Counted from the stretch's first letter, positions 42,420 to 52,989 are shown. The stretch is DNA of 64,000 nucleotides from Pseudonocardia sp. CNS-139 (GCA_001942415.1 MKJX01000144.1:1-64000), one strand, 5' to 3'. Notes: generated from the sequence alone by a model not told the origin. Made by a program: numbers and translations.

Positions 42420-43304
42420 ACTCCCGCGAGGCGATGTAGCCGGGCCGCGGCGCCGGTGCGGCGTACGGCTGCCGGAGCGTGTTCTCCACGCTGTTGAACA
42501 CCACGAAGATGTTCGACCGCGGGTAGGGCGTGATGTTGTGGCCGAGCCGTGCATGCAGTTGGAGTCGAACAGCGTGGCCGAGCCGGCCGCGCCGGTGAAC
42601 ATCGCGATCCCGTGCCGGTCGGCGAGCACCGTGAGGCTGGCCGGGTCGGGCGTGCCGATCTCCTGCTCCCGCAGCGACTCCTTGTAGTGGTCGGCCGGCG
42701 TCTCCCCGACGCACGAGACGAACGTGCGGTGCGAGCCCGGCATGATCATCAGGCAGCCGTTGTGCGGGTGGTTCTCGGTGAGCGCGATCGAGATGCTGAC
42801 GGCCCGCGGCGCCGGCATCCCGTCCTCGGCGTGCCAGGTCTCGAAGTCGGAGTGCCAGTAGAAGCCGCCCCCGCCGAAGCCCGGCTTGTAGTTGATGCGG
42901 CTCTGGTGCACGTAGACGTCCGAGCCCAGGATCTGACGGGCCCGGCCGGCCACCCGCTCGTCCGCGACGAGCGCCGCAACGGCCTCGCTGATCCGGTGCA
43001 CCTCGAAGATCGAGCGCACCTGCCGGGTGGACTTCTCCACGACGGTGCGGTCGTCGGCGAGCACGTGCGGGTCGGCGGCGAGCCGGTCCAGCTCGGTCGC
43101 GTAGCCGGCCACCTCGGCCGGCGTGAGCAGCTCCGGCACGGACACGAACCCGTCGCGGTCGTGCGCGGCCAGCTCGTCGGTCGTCAGCGGGCCGGGCGCG
43201 TGGTGCCCGCCCCAGACGGTCGGGTCGGTGCGCTCGACCAGCGCGGGCCGGTCCGCGAGCCGGGTGGGGTAGCGGTCGGTGCCGGGTGCCTCGACCACGG
43301 TCAT
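42400..43304 (-). CDS. ectD: Ectoine hydroxylase EctD
   Basis: About 301 residues; an Fe(II)/2-oxoglutarate dioxygenase making 5-hydroxyectoine. Iron ligands: HSD in GGFYWHSDFETWHAEDGM and the distal His in MHGSGHNITPYPRSN. QSRINYKPGFGG and SISIALTENHPHNGCLMIMPGSH are typical EctD blocks. One G is lost near 42549 (GGG read as GG). The start overlaps the ectC stop (TGATG), so it is translationally coupled as the last gene of ectABCD. Confidence 0.95.
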
Positions 43305-43716
43305 CAGGACGCCTCCTTCGTCTCCTCGGTCGGGAGCACGACCAGCGGGTAGACCCCGTTCTCGTCGTGCACCTCGCGCCGGTGACGGGCGGGTTGAACA
43401 CGCACACCGTGCGCATCCGCGTGCGCGGGCGCAGCTGGTGGCGCTCGTGGCCGTCGAGGACGTACATCGAGCCGGGCCCGAGCCGGTAGGTGACGTCGTT
43501 GTCCTTGTCGAGCAGCTCGCCCTCACCCTCGACGACGAACACGGCCTCGACGTGGTTGGCGTACCAGAAGTCGTTCACCGAGCCGGGGTCGAGCACGGTC
43601 TCGTGCAGCGAGAACCCGGCGCCGTCGCCCGCCAGCAGCAGCCGCTTGCTGCGCCAGTGCTCGGTCTCGACGTCCCGCTCGGTGCCGGTGATCCCGTCCA
43701 GCGTCCGGACGATCAC
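43304..43716 (-). CDS. ectC: Ectoine synthase EctC
   Basis: About 136 residues; a cupin that cyclises N-gamma-acetyl-diaminobutyrate to ectoine. Seen: [78 protein letters not shown]. One G is lost near 43381; repaired, it ends YPLVVLPTEETKEAS. GTG 43716 overlaps the ectB stop (GTGA). Confidence 0.95.
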
Positions 43717-44986
43717 GCCGCCACCCCCTCGGTCACCGCACGCACCGACTCCTCGACCACCGCCAGCCCCTCGTCCAGCTCGGCCTCGGTGATCGTCAGC
43801 GGCGGCATGATCTTCATGACCTCGTCGGACGGGCCGGCCGTCTCCATGAGCAGTCCGCGCTCGAACGCCGCCGCGCACGTCTTCGCGGCCAGCTCCGGCT
43901 GCGCGAACGAGAGCCCGCGGGCCAGCCCGCGACCCTTCGGCCGCAGCTCGACGCCCCGGGACGCCTCGGCCAGGCCGGTGAGCCTGGCCTCCACGCGCTC
44001 GCCCTTCGCGATCGTCGCCTGCTCCAGCCCGTCGTCCGCCCAGTACGTGCGCAGCGCCGCCGTCGCCGTGACGAACGCCGGGTTGTACCCGCGGAACGTG
44101 CCGTTGTGCTCGCCGGGGCCCACTGGTCGTACTCGGGCTTCATCAGGGTGAGCGCCATCGGCAGCCCGTAGCCGCTGATCGACTTGGACAGGCAGACGAT
44201 GTCCGGCTCGATCCCGGCGATCTCGAACGAGAAGAACGGGCCGGTGCGCCCGACGCCCATCTGCACGTCGTCGACGATCAGCAGGATGCCGTGGCCGCGG
44301 CAGAGGTCGGCCAGGCCGCGCAGCCACTCCGCGCGCGCCGGGTTGATCCCGCCCTCGCCCTGCACCGTCTCGACGATCACCGCGGCGGGCTGGTTGAGGC
44401 TGCTGCCCGAGTCGTCGAGCGCCTTCTCGAACCACAGGAAGTCCGGCACGCTGCCGTCGAAGTAGTTGTCGTAGGGCATCGGCGTGGCGTGCACGAGCGG
44501 AATGCCCGCTCCGCCCCGTTTCATGGAGTTCCCGGTGACGGACAGCGCGCCCAGCGTCATCCCGTGGAAGGCGTTGGTGAAGTTGATCACCGCCTCCCGG
44601 CCGGTGATCTTGCGGGCCAGCTTGAGCGCGGACTCCACCGTGTTGGCGCCGGTCGGCCCGGGGAACTGGACCTTGTAGTTCAGCCCGCGCGGGCGCAGCA
44701 CCAGGTCCCGGAACGTCTCCAGGAACTCGGCCTTGGCCACGGTGAACGTGTCGAGGCCGTGCGTGACGCCGTCCCTGGCCAGGTAGTCGAGCAGCGGGCG
44801 CTTGAGGGCGTCCGGGTTGTGCCCGTAGTTCAGCGCGCCGGCCCCGGCGAAGAAATCGAGGTACCTCCGCCCGTCGACGTCGGTGAGCCGGGCGCCCTTT
44901 GCCGTGTCGAACACGACCGGCCAACCCCGGCAGTAGCTCCGGACCTCGGACTCCAGCTCGTCGAAGACAGTCATGTCAGCCTTCAT
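43713..44986 (-). CDS. ectB: Diaminobutyrate--2-oxoglutarate transaminase EctB
   Basis: About 424 residues; a PLP aminotransferase converting aspartate semialdehyde to L-2,4-diaminobutyrate with glutamate. Seen: [66 protein letters not shown], the PLP lysine in [16 protein letters not shown], and [15 protein letters not shown]. One G is lost near 44118. ATG 44986 overlaps the ectA stop (ATGA); ATG 44974 is an alternative. Confidence 0.95.
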
Positions 44987-45528
44987 TCTCTTTCTTTTCC
45001 GCTTTTCTGTTGTGCGAGAGGACCGATCCGGAACAGCACCTCCGGCTCGTGGCCGACGCCGAGCAGGTCGGAGCCGAAGAGCTCGCGGCGGACCAGTCCT
45101 GCGGCGCGTTCGCGCGCGAACCGGCTGAACAGCGCCTCGGAGGCGCTGTTGCCGGGCGTGACCGTGGCCTCCACGTGGGCGACCCCCGGTACGCGGTCCG
45201 CGAGCGCGGCGAGCAGTCCGGCGGCGACGCCGCGGCCGCGGACCGACGCCGAGACGGCCACCTGCCACACCATCAAGGTCGACGGCTCGTCCGGACGGCG
45301 GTATCCGGTCACGAACCCCACGACCGCGCCGTCGCGGCGGGCCACCACGGACGTCTCGGCGAAGTCCCGGAACCACAGCAGATACGCGTAGCGGGAGTTC
45401 GCGTCGAGCGCCCCGGTGGCGACGGCCAGCCGCCAGCAGGCGACCCCGTCGGCCACGCGCGGTGCCTCGATCGTCACCTGCCCGGGGTTTGATGCGGCCC
45501 GGACGGGGGACACGACGGGTGCGGCCAT
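44983..45528 (-). CDS. ectA: Diaminobutyrate acetyltransferase EctA
   Basis: An intact 181-residue GNAT acetyltransferase; second step of ectoine synthesis. Seen: [55 protein letters not shown], and the acetyl-CoA loop [17 protein letters not shown] 45528 is used; an upstream ATG (45609) would add an unlikely extension across a Crp-like site. It opens the ectABCD operon; all four genes overlap by start-stop codons. Confidence 0.95.
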   Translation of the reverse strand: MAAPVVSPVRAASNPGQVTIEAPRVADGVACWRLAVATGALDANSRYAYLLWFRDFAETSVVARRDGAVVGFVTGYRRPDEPSTLMVWQVAVSASVRGRGVAAGLLAALADRVPGVAHVEATVTPGNSASEALFSRFARERAAGLVRRELFGSDLLGVGHEPEVLFRIGPLAQQKSGKERE

Positions 45529-45595
45529 GCCTGAAGAAGTTAACAGTGCTGAAATCGATCCGCTGGAGATCCCATCGCCAGCGCCGACGCGTTCT

Positions 45596-45609
45596 GTGAT
45601 CGCTATCAC
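45596..45609. promoter_or_regulatory. Crp-like site upstream of ectA
   Basis: GTGATCGCTATCAC fits GTGA-N6-TCAC and, with its flank, TGTGA-N6-TCACT. It lies 68 bp upstream of the ectA ATG in the region divergent from the SDR gene. The half-sites are nearly symmetric throughout. A Crp/GlxR-type regulator is the simplest candidate. Confidence 0.5.
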
Positions 45610-45783
45610 TAAAAGGTTTGAACCACGGAGAACCGGTTACCGCGCCATTCCCGCTGTTCACCCACCGATTCCGAGATCCGGAGTGGGCGTTCCGGCGGGT
45701 CCTGCGGGCACAGATCACGATTGCGCAACGTCGGTCACATCGCCCCGTCCGAGAGCACGGGAACGTCCCTACGCTGAGCCGCC

Positions 45784-46296
45784 GTGGACGGTGCCGCGGC
45801 CGGGAGCTACGTCGTCACGGGAGGCGGCCGGGGTGTCGGGCGCGCGGTGGCCGAACGGCTCCTGCGCGACGGCGGTCCGCCGGTTCCTCGCGGCCGGCAC
45901 CGGCGGGGCGATCGTCAACGTCTCCTCGCACCAGGCCCAGCGGGCCGTGCCCGGCTGCGCCCCGTACGTCATGGCGAAGGCCGCCGTCGAGGGGCTGACC
46001 CGAGCACTCGCCGTCGAGTACGGGCCGCACGGGGTGCGCGTCAACGCCGTTGCGCTCGGCACGATCGCCACCGAGCGCTACGCCGATCTGCTCGCCGGGC
46101 TCGACCCGGACGGCGCGGCGCACGTCGCCGCGGAGATGGGGCGCATCCACCCGCTGGGCCGGTCCGCACGCGGCGGAGGCCGCGGCCACGATCGCGCACC
46201 TGCTCTCGGCCGAAGCCGGGTTCGTCACCGGCGCCACCGTGCCCGTCGACGCGGCCGGTCCGTGCTGGCCCGCGACCCCGAGGCGCACGAGGCTGA
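45784..46296 (+). pseudogene. SDR-family oxidoreductase with internal deletion
   Basis: The N-terminal nucleotide-binding segment ([25 protein letters not shown], glycine-rich TGGGRGVG) is followed at once by the catalytic part: GGAIVNVSSHQAQRA, PYVMAKAAVEGLTRALAVEYGPHGVRVNAVALGTIAT with Y-V-M-A-K. About 85 residues that normally lie between these are absent, and the frame shifts at the same place (about 45874). A second shift is near 46165. TACGCT lies 8 nt before the GTG, suggesting a leaderless start. The gap is either a true deletion or an assembly loss. Confidence 0.75.
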
Positions 46297-46299
46297 GCC

Positions 46300-47131
46300 C
46301 TACCCCGCCGGGTGGCGGCTCGCTTCCGCCTCCAGCCACGGCACGACGGCCCGGACGAGCGCCGGCGTTGGTCATGGGGCGGCCGTTCATGCACGCGACG
46401 AGGTGGCCGACACCGAGCAGGGCGTCCCAGGTGCGGGCCCGGTGGAACACGTCGGCGGGAACGGCCCGGCGCACGGTGTCCCAGCCGTGCCAGGCCATCG
46501 ACGCCACGTCGAGGGCGTGGTCACCGGGCATGGCCAGGTCCCAGTCGAGGATGCCGAGCAGCGTGCCGTCCGCCGACCAGTGGACGTTGGAGCCGCCGAG
46601 GTCACCGTGCACCAGTGCATCGGGGACGGGTTCCAGTGCCATGGCGGCGTCGAGGCGGCGAAGGACCTCGCGCCGCCAGCGGGCCGGCAGGCGGGGGACG
46701 ACGTCGGCGGTGATGATCTCCGACCAGTGGCGGCCCTCCGGGCGGCCGTCGAGCACGGCCGGCAGGTCACCGTCGAGCGGGACGGCGCGGACGGCCGCCA
46801 GCACCTCGGCGATCTGGGCGACGGAGCCGACGCCTTCGGGCAGGGCGGCGCCGCCGATCCACGAGACGGCGACCGCGGCACGGTCACCGAACATGGTGAC
46901 GGGGGTCAACGGCTCCGGAACCCGGAACGGCAGACCGGCGGCGGCCAGCCGGCGCAACACCTCCACCCGCCGGGGCATGGCGGCGGCGGCCAACGCGCGC
47001 CTGCTGACCCGCACGGCGGCGACGCCGGGGATCAGCAGCACGCGGTGGACGTTGCCGTCGGCCGCGGGGACCGCCCGGTCGAGGCGGACCCCGGGCAGCA
47101 GGGCGGCGGCGATCTCCAGCAGGTCGTCCAC
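46300..47131 (-). CDS. Aminoglycoside-phosphotransferase (APH)-family kinase
   Basis: A small-molecule kinase of about 276 residues with the APH/choline-kinase fold. Seen: VRVSRRAL (ATP-binding lysine region replaced by Arg-rich strand), VSWIGGAALPE, catalytic loop ALVHGDLGGSNVHW (H-G-D-x-x-x-x-N) and metal-binding LGILDWDLAMPGDHALD. One base is missing near 46362; repaired, it ends VPWLEAEASRHPAG. The substrate may be a sugar, amino alcohol or drug; resistance cannot be inferred from sequence alone. Ends 3 bp from the convergent SDR. Confidence 0.82.
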
Positions 47132-47227
47132 GGGATTCCCTCGGCGGATCGGGCGGGGCGATCTCCCGGGGAGACGGGCCTGGGCGACGGGCCCCGGCCC
47201 CTCTCCCGTCTGCGCTGGTCACCGGAG

Positions 47228-47299
47228 AGCCGGAGGTCGGGATCGAACCGACGACCTACCGCTTACAAGGCGGTTGCTCTACCACTGAGCTACACCGGC
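47228..47299 (-). tRNA. tRNA-Thr (anticodon TGT)
   Basis: A complete 72-nt cloverleaf on the minus strand: acceptor GCCGGTG, D-stem GCTC/GAGC, anticodon stem ACCGC/GCGGT around CTTGTAA (anticodon TGT), T-stem GTCGG/CCGAC with TTCGATC, 3' side CTCCGGC then T. One T-T mismatch in the acceptor stem. CCA is not encoded. It lies between the phosphotransferase and the ThrE-like gene. Confidence 0.93.
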
Positions 47300-47378
47300 C
47301 GGATCGCGGGCCGAGCATAGCGCGGGAGGCCGTCCGTTCAGGCGGCCGCGGCCGCCGGCCCGTCCTACCCTCAGGCGC

Positions 47379-48820
47379 GTGCTCCCCCCTCCGACCCCGG
47401 CCACCGGCGTGTCCGCGGTGCTTCGGCTGACCCGGCGGCTGCGCGGCCTGCTGCGCCGCGAGGCGAGCGGGCTCCTGCGGGTCGGGCCGCCGACCGTGCA
47501 GCAGCTCATGCGCCCGCTCGGGCCGCAGGTGCCGGGCGACGCGCGCGTGCAGCAGGTGCTCGACCTGTGCATGCAGGTCGGAGAGGTGCTGCTGTCCGGC
47601 GGCGAGAGCGTCGACGAGGTGACGCGGCAGATGCTGCGGCTGTCGGCGGCGTGCGGGCTGTCGGCCGTGGACGTCGACATCACGTTCAACTCGATCACCA
47701 TGTGCTGCCACCGCGGGATGGCGGCGGCGCCGGTGACGACGATGCGGCTGGTCCGGTACCGGTCGCTGGACCTCACGCGGCTCGCCGAGGTCGCGGGGAT
47801 CGTCGACCGGGTCGAGCGCGGTGAGCTGGACCTGGAGAACGCCGCGGCCGCCGTCGCGGAGGCGGTGCGGGCGCCGCACCCGTACCCGCGCTGGGTCGCG
47901 ACGGCGGGCTGGGCCGGGCTGGCCGGCGCCGTGGCGCTGCTGCTGGGTGGGGCGCCGATCACCGTGCTCGCGGCCTTCGTCGTCACGGCGCTGATCGACC
48001 GGACCGGCCGGCTGCTGAACCGGTGGGGCCTGCCGATGTTCTTCCAGCAGGTCGTGGGCGGGATGCTGGCCACGGGGGCGACGCTCGCGATGTTCGCGGG
48101 AGGGTGTTCCCGCCGGGCACGATGCCGTCCCTGGTGGTCGCCGCCTGCATCACGGTGCTGCTGTCGGGCCTGTCGGTGGTCGGCACGGTGCAGGACGCCA
48201 TCTCGGGCTACTACGTCACGGCGGCCGGGCGGGCCGCGGAGATCATGCTGCTCTCGGCCGGGCTGCTCACCGGTGTGGTGCTGGTGCTGCGGATCGGGCT
48301 GGAGTTCGGGGTCGCGCTGGAGGTCGCGGACGAGCTGCCGCGCGGGGTGGGCCAGTTCGGCATCGCGCTGGGCGCGGCCGCCGCGGCGGCCGCCGCGTTC
48401 TCGCTCGCCGGGTACGCGCGGTGGCGTCCGCTGCTCGCCGCCGGGGTCGCGGGCGCGGCCGGCTGGGGCACGTACGGGCTGCTGACGCAGGTGCTCGGGT
48501 TCGGCTCGGTCGCCGCGACGGGCGCCGCCGCCGTTGTCGTCGGGATCGCGACCGGGCTGCTGCGCCGGGGACGCGGGGTCGCCCCGCTCGTGGTGACGCT
48601 CGCCGGGATCACCCCGCTGCTGCCCGGCTTCACCGCGTACCGCGGCTTCTTCCAGCTTGCCGTCGAGGGCCTCGCCGAAGGACTGGTGACGGTGACCGTC
48701 GCGCTCGGTATCGGGCTCGCGCTCGCCGCCGGGGTGGCGCTGGGCGACTTCGTCGCCCGGCCGCGCCGGGCATCCGTCACATCCTTCGCAGACACCCCGC
48801 CGGAGGCCGACCGGCAGTAG
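47379..48820 (+). CDS. ThrE/YjjP-type threonine/serine exporter family protein
   Basis: About 480 residues with both ThrE domains fused. The soluble N-terminal half has [29 protein letters not shown] and [12 protein letters not shown], the conserved ThrE block. Ten membrane segments follow, including [46 protein letters not shown] and [18 protein letters not shown]. One base is lost near 48108. TACCCT lies 7 nt before the GTG (leaderless). These proteins export threonine and serine or small peptides across the inner membrane. Confidence 0.87.
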
Positions 48821-48915
48821 GCTGTGGATCAGTCCATGCGTGGCGCGGCGAGCCGCGCAGGATATTGCGCTCTCGGGTTGCCACGCGGCCGGGGGCGCAC
48901 TGCCAGAGGAGGATC

Positions 48916-50342
48916 ATGCCGTCCGGCAGTCACGCGTCCGACGCCGAGTTCGTGGTGGTGGCCAACCGGCTGCCCGTCGACCTGGAGAAGCTGCCCGACG
49001 GCACCGAGCGCTGGAAACGCAGCCCGGGCGGCCTGGTCACCGCGCTGGAACCGATGCTCCGCAACCGCGAGGGCGCCTGGGTCGGCTGGCCCGGCCTCGC
49101 CGACGCGGACGTCGAGCCGCTCGTGGAGGACGGGCTGCAGCTCGTGCCGGTGCGGCTCTCGGCCGAGGAGGTCGAGAACTACTACGAGGCTTCTCCAACG
49201 GCACACTCTGGCCGCTCTACCACGACGTGGTCGCGCCACCGGCGTTCCACCGGCACTGGTGCAGGCCTACGTCCGGGTGAACCAGCGGTTCGCCGAGGTC
49301 GCGCCGGGTCGCCGCGAAGGGCGCCACCGTCTGGATCCAGGACTACCAGCTGCAGCTGATGCCCTCGGCGCTGCGGGCACTGCGCCCGGACCTGCGGATC
49401 GGCTTCTTCCTGCACATCCCGTTTCCGCCCACGGAGCTGTTCATGCAGCTCCCGTGGCGCACGCGGATCGTCGAAGGGCTGCTGGGCGCCGACCTGGTCG
49501 GCTTCCACACGCCCGGCGGCGCCCGCAACTTCCGCTGGCTCGCCACCCGCATCGCCGGCGCGAGCCCGGGGCTCGGCCGCAACGAGGTCGTGGTGCAGGG
49601 CCGCACGGTCAAGCTGGGCGCCTTCCCCATCTCGATCGACTCCGCCGCGCTGGACCGCATGGCCCGCACCCCCGAGACGCACGAACGGGCCAAGCAGATC
49701 CGCTCCGACCTCGGCAACCCCAAGCGGGTGGTGCTCGGCGTCGACCGGCTCGACTACACCAAGGGCATCGACGTGCGGCTGCGCGCGTTCGAGGAGCTGC
49801 TGCGCGGGGGCCGGGTCTCGGCCGACGACACCGTGATGATCCAGCTCGCGACGCCCGATCGCGAACGCGTCGAGCACTACCAGCGGATGCGCGAGGACAT
49901 CGAGCGCCGCGGTCGGACCGGATCAACGGCGAGTCGCCCGGGTCGGCCACCCCGCGGTGCACTACCTGCACCAGTCGCTCCCGCGCGACGAGCTGGTCGC
50001 GTTCTTCGTCGCGGCGGACGTCATGCTGGTCACGCCCCTGCGCGACGGGATGAACCTCGTCGCCAAGGAGTACGTCGCCTGCCGCTACGACGAGGGCGGC
50101 ACGCTCGTGCTCTCCGAGTTCGCCGGCGCCGCCTACGAGCTGAAGGACGCGCTGCTGGTGAACCCGCACGACACCGACGGCGTCAAGAACGCCCTCTACG
50201 CCGCACTGCGCATCGCCCCGGAGGAGGCGCACCGGCGGATGCGGGCGCTGCGCCGGCAGGTGCTCGGCCACGACGCGACCGCTGGGCGCGCTCCTTCCTG
50301 GACGTGCTCGGGCTGCCGCCCGCCGTGGGGGCAGCCCGATGA
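48916..50342 (+). CDS. otsA: Trehalose-6-phosphate synthase OtsA (frameshifted)
   Basis: A GT20 glycosyltransferase of about 478 residues making trehalose-6-phosphate from a nucleotide-glucose donor and glucose-6-phosphate. Seen: [97 protein letters not shown] and VLSEFAGAA. The start has GAGGAGG before ATG. Frames break near 49190, 49258, 49308, 49915 and 50275, all small indels in GC runs. It overlaps otsB (ATGA). Acts in osmotic and desiccation protection. Confidence 0.94.
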
Positions 50343-51100
50343 GCGAACCGCAGCCCGGTCTCGACGAGGCCGTGCGCGCGGTCGCGGGTGTGCCGCGGCT
50401 GCTCGTCGCCCTCGACTTCGACGGCGTGCTCGCGCCGATCGTCGACGTGCCCTCGGCCGCCAGGCCGCTGCCCGCAGCGGCGGCCGCGGTCGGCGCGCTC
50501 GCGACCCTGCCGGACACCACCGTCGTGCTCGTCTCCGGGCGCGGGCTGGCCGACCTGGCCGCGGTGTCCGGGTTCGGCAGCCCGATCCGGCTGGTGGGCA
50601 GCCACGGCAGCGAGTTCGACGACGGCGCCGCCGTGCTCGACGACCGCGGCCGGGCCCGCCTGGATCAGCTCACCGCCGAGCTGGAGGAGCTCGTCGCCGG
50701 CCGGCCCGGTGTGAAGCTGGAGCACAAGCCGGTGGGCGTCGCCGTCCACGTGCGGCACGCCGCGCCGGACGTCGCCGAGCGGGTGCTCGCCGAGGTGCGC
50801 GACGGCCCGGCGGCCCGTGCGGGGATCGAGGCGACGCCCGGCAAGGCGGTGCTCGACCTCTCCGTCGTGCGGATGGACAAGGGCGCGGCCGTCGACGTGC
50901 TGCGCGAGCGGGTCAAGGCGGACGCCGTGTTCTTCGCGGGCGACGACGTCACCGACGAGACGGCGTTCGCGCGGCTGCGGCCGGGCGACGCCGGTGTGAA
51001 GGTCGGGCCCGGCGAGACGCTCGCCGCGCACCGCGTCGCCGGCCCGCAGGAGTTCGCCGAGCTGCTGGAACGGCTCCTCGCCGCCCGTACGCGCGCCTGA
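50339..51100 (+). CDS. otsB: Trehalose-6-phosphate phosphatase OtsB
   Basis: An intact 253-residue HAD-superfamily phosphatase. Motif [15 protein letters not shown] (nucleophile Asp), motif II VLVSGR, SHGSEF, motif III lysine region and motif [15 protein letters not shown]. It removes phosphate from trehalose-6-phosphate to give trehalose. It is translationally coupled to otsA. Confidence 0.94.
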   Translation: MSEPQPGLDEAVRAVAGVPRLLVALDFDGVLAPIVDVPSAARPLPAAAAAVGALATLPDTTVVLVSGRGLADLAAVSGFGSPIRLVGSHGSEFDDGAAVLDDRGRARLDQLTAELEELVAGRPGVKLEHKPVGVAVHVRHAAPDVAERVLAEVRDGPAARAGIEATPGKAVLDLSVVRMDKGAAVDVLRERVKADAVFFAGDDVTDETAFARLRPGDAGVKVGPGETLAAHRVAGPQEFAELLERLLAARTRA

Positions 51101-51201
51101 CCGGCTCCCGATCGGCTCTGGGCCGGCAGCGTCGGCCTTGCGTACCTGCGCGTGGATGCGCGCAATCTTGTCGATGTAAAGACCCGCGGTAGGATCGGCC
51201 C

Positions 51202-51748
51202 GTGCCCTACCACCACGCGACCTCCGACGGGCCCTGCTGGACGCCTCGCTGGAGGCCATCGCCGAGCAGGGGCCGGCCGCCGTCAGCCTGCGCGACCTGG
51301 CGCGCCGGGCCGGCGTCTCGCACGCGGCCCCGACGCATCACTTCCGCGACAAGGCCGGGCTGCTCACCGCCGTCGCCGCCGAGGGCTGGGGGCTCTTGGC
51401 CGACGCGCTCGGCGAGACGGCCGCGCGCGGGTCCGGGTTCGCCGAGATGGGTGTCACCTACGTGCTGTTCGCGACGTCGCACCCGGCGCACTTCGCCGTG
51501 ATGCGTGCCCCCGGGCTCGTCCGCCGCGACGACCCGGCGTTGCAGGCCGCGCAGGACCGCGCGGGCGAGTTCCTGCGCAGCGGCGCGAAGGAGCGCAGCG
51601 GGGACGCGACGTCCGCAGCACGTCGCTCGCCGCGTGGTCGCTCGTGCACGGCCTCGCGACACTGCTGCTCGAAGGCACCGTGACGCCCGACCCCGGCGAG
51701 GACGTCGAGTCGCTGGCCCGGTCGATCACCGGCAAGCTGCGACCCTGA
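51202..51748 (+). CDS. TetR-family transcriptional regulator
   Basis: About 182 residues. HTH: LLDASLEAIAEQGPAAVSLRDLARRAGVSHAAPTHHFRDKAGLL; the ligand domain is of the WHG type (HPAHFAVMRAPGL, LAAWSLVHGLATLLLEG). Frame breaks near 51225 and 51610. TAGGAT lies 6 nt before the GTG, so the gene is likely leaderless and possibly autoregulated. Its target is not clear; convergent with the LacI gene. Confidence 0.88.
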
Positions 51749-51754
51749 CCGCAC

Positions 51755-52858
51755 TCACCAGCCGGAGAAGAAACGCTGGTCCACGCGGGGTTTGCCGCTC
51801 GTCGAGCCGACCACGAGCTCCGTGGGCAGCGTGACGCGGCGGGGCCGGTTGCGGTCGCCGCGCTCCAGCAGCAGCTCCCCGGCCACCCGCCCCTTCTCCA
51901 GCACCGGCTGCCGCACCGTGGTGAGCCCGGCGCGCTCGGCCTCCGGCACCCCGTCGAAGCCGGTGATCGTGAGCTGCTCGGGCACCGCGAGGTCGCGGTC
52001 GGCGGCGTGCCGCAGCACCCCGAGCGCCAGGATGTCGGACGTGCACAGCACGGCCGTGAGGTCCGGGTGCGCGGCAAGCAGCTCGGCCGCACCCTCCTGA
52101 CCTGCGGTGACGCTGTGCTCGAAACGCTCGTGGACGGGCACGTCCGACCAGTCGACGCCCACTTCGGCCAAGCCGTCGCGGATGCCGGCGAGCCGGTCGC
52201 GCTGCACCGGGTACGTCGCCCCGGCCTGCCGTTCCGCGGATGCCGGGCCGTCGTTGCGGCCGGCGGCGAGCCGCATGCACAGCACGCCGACGCGCCGGTG
52301 GCCCAACGTGGTCAGGTGCCGGGCGAGCGCGAGCATCCCGGCCCGGTCGTCGACGCCGACCCGGTCGACGCCCTCGACGCCCATCGGCTGGTCGCAGACC
52401 ACGGTGGGGACGGGCCGTTCGAGCACCGCGAGGAAGTGCGGGTCGTCCTCGCGCACGGAGTAGACGACGAACCCGTCGACGCTGGCCCGGTGCACGGCCG
52501 TGACATCGACCTGCTCGGGGCTGACCGGGACCAGCAGCAGCCCCTGCCCGGCCTGCTCACAGGCCAGGGCGAGCCCTTCCAGGAACCCGGTGGCGGCCGG
52601 GTCGCGGAAGGCGTAGGAGAGGGCCTCGGTGAGCATCAGGCCGACGGCGCCGGCCTTGCGGGTGCGCAGCGAACGGGCCACCGGGTCGGGGCCTGGATAA
52701 CCGAGCCGCCGCGCGGCCTCCAGCACCCGTGCGCGCAACGGCGCCGAAAGCTGGTCGGGTCGGTTGTACGCGTTGGAGACGGTGGTGCGCGACACACCCA
52801 ACTCCGCGGCAAGCGAGGCCAGCGTCGCTGGTCGTCGGACGTTGGAAGCCCCGGCCAT
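51755..52858 (-). CDS. LacI-family transcriptional regulator
   Basis: An intact 367-residue LacI/GalR regulator from ATG 52858. DNA-binding domain ATLASLAAELGVSRTTVSNAYNRPDQLSAPLRARVLEAARRLGY; the sugar-binding domain includes FEHSVTAGQEGAAELLAAHPDLTAVLCTSDILALGVL, typical of LacI effectors. A perfect palindrome directly upstream suggests autoregulation. No sugar transporter gene is adjacent; otsAB is nearby on the other strand but a link is unproven. Confidence 0.92.
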   Translation of the reverse strand: MAGASNVRRPATLASLAAELGVSRTTVSNAYNRPDQLSAPLRARVLEAARRLGYPGPDPVARSLRTRKAGAVGLMLTEALSYAFRDPAATGFLEGLALACEQAGQGLLLVPVSPEQVDVTAVHRASVDGFVVYSVREDDPHFLAVLERPVPTVVCDQPMGVEGVDRVGVDDRAGMLALARHLTTLGHRRVGVLCMRLAAGRNDGPASAERQAGATYPVQRDRLAGIRDGLAEVGVDWSDVPVHERFEHSVTAGQEGAAELLAAHPDLTAVLCTSDILALGVLRHAADRDLAVPEQLTITGFDGVPEAERAGLTTVRQPVLEKGRVAGELLLERGDRNRPRRVTLPTELVVGSTSGKPRVDQRFFSGW

Positions 52859-52861
52859 CGC

Positions 52862-52878
52862 TGAACCGTAACGGTTCA
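52862..52878. promoter_or_regulatory. LacI-type operator
   Basis: TGAACCGT-A-ACGGTTCA is a perfect 17-bp palindrome with the central CG-containing core usual for LacI-family operators. It lies 3 bp upstream of the LacI start codon, so binding would block its transcription or elongation. Confidence 0.75.
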
Positions 52879-52943
52879 GACACCCAGCGGGAAGCCGTGA
52901 ACTCCCCTGGTGAGAGAGCCGACACCCACAGGCTAGAGTGAAT

Positions 52944-52958
52944 CGACAACGGTTATCA
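52944..52958. promoter_or_regulatory. Candidate Zur box
   Basis: CGACAACGGTTATCA, a partial dyad (GACAAC/GTTATC), resembles actinobacterial zinc-repressor sites of the TGAAAAcgaTTTTCA type at about 11 of 15 positions. It is 32 bp before the ATG of a His-rich zinc-type binding protein, a fitting place for zinc repression. Confidence 0.45.
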
Positions 52959-52989
52959 GATGCACTCGGAGTCCTCAGGAGAACGTCCC

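Noticed and set aside
46300..47131. An aminoglycoside resistance gene
   Set aside because: The APH fold also covers many metabolic kinases; nothing in sequence or context points to a drug substrate.
48916..50342. Programmed frameshifting in otsA, hrpA and cysS
   Set aside because: There are no slippery heptamers or conserved stem-loops, the breaks are many and differ in place, and each is repaired by one base in a GC run. Read error is simpler.
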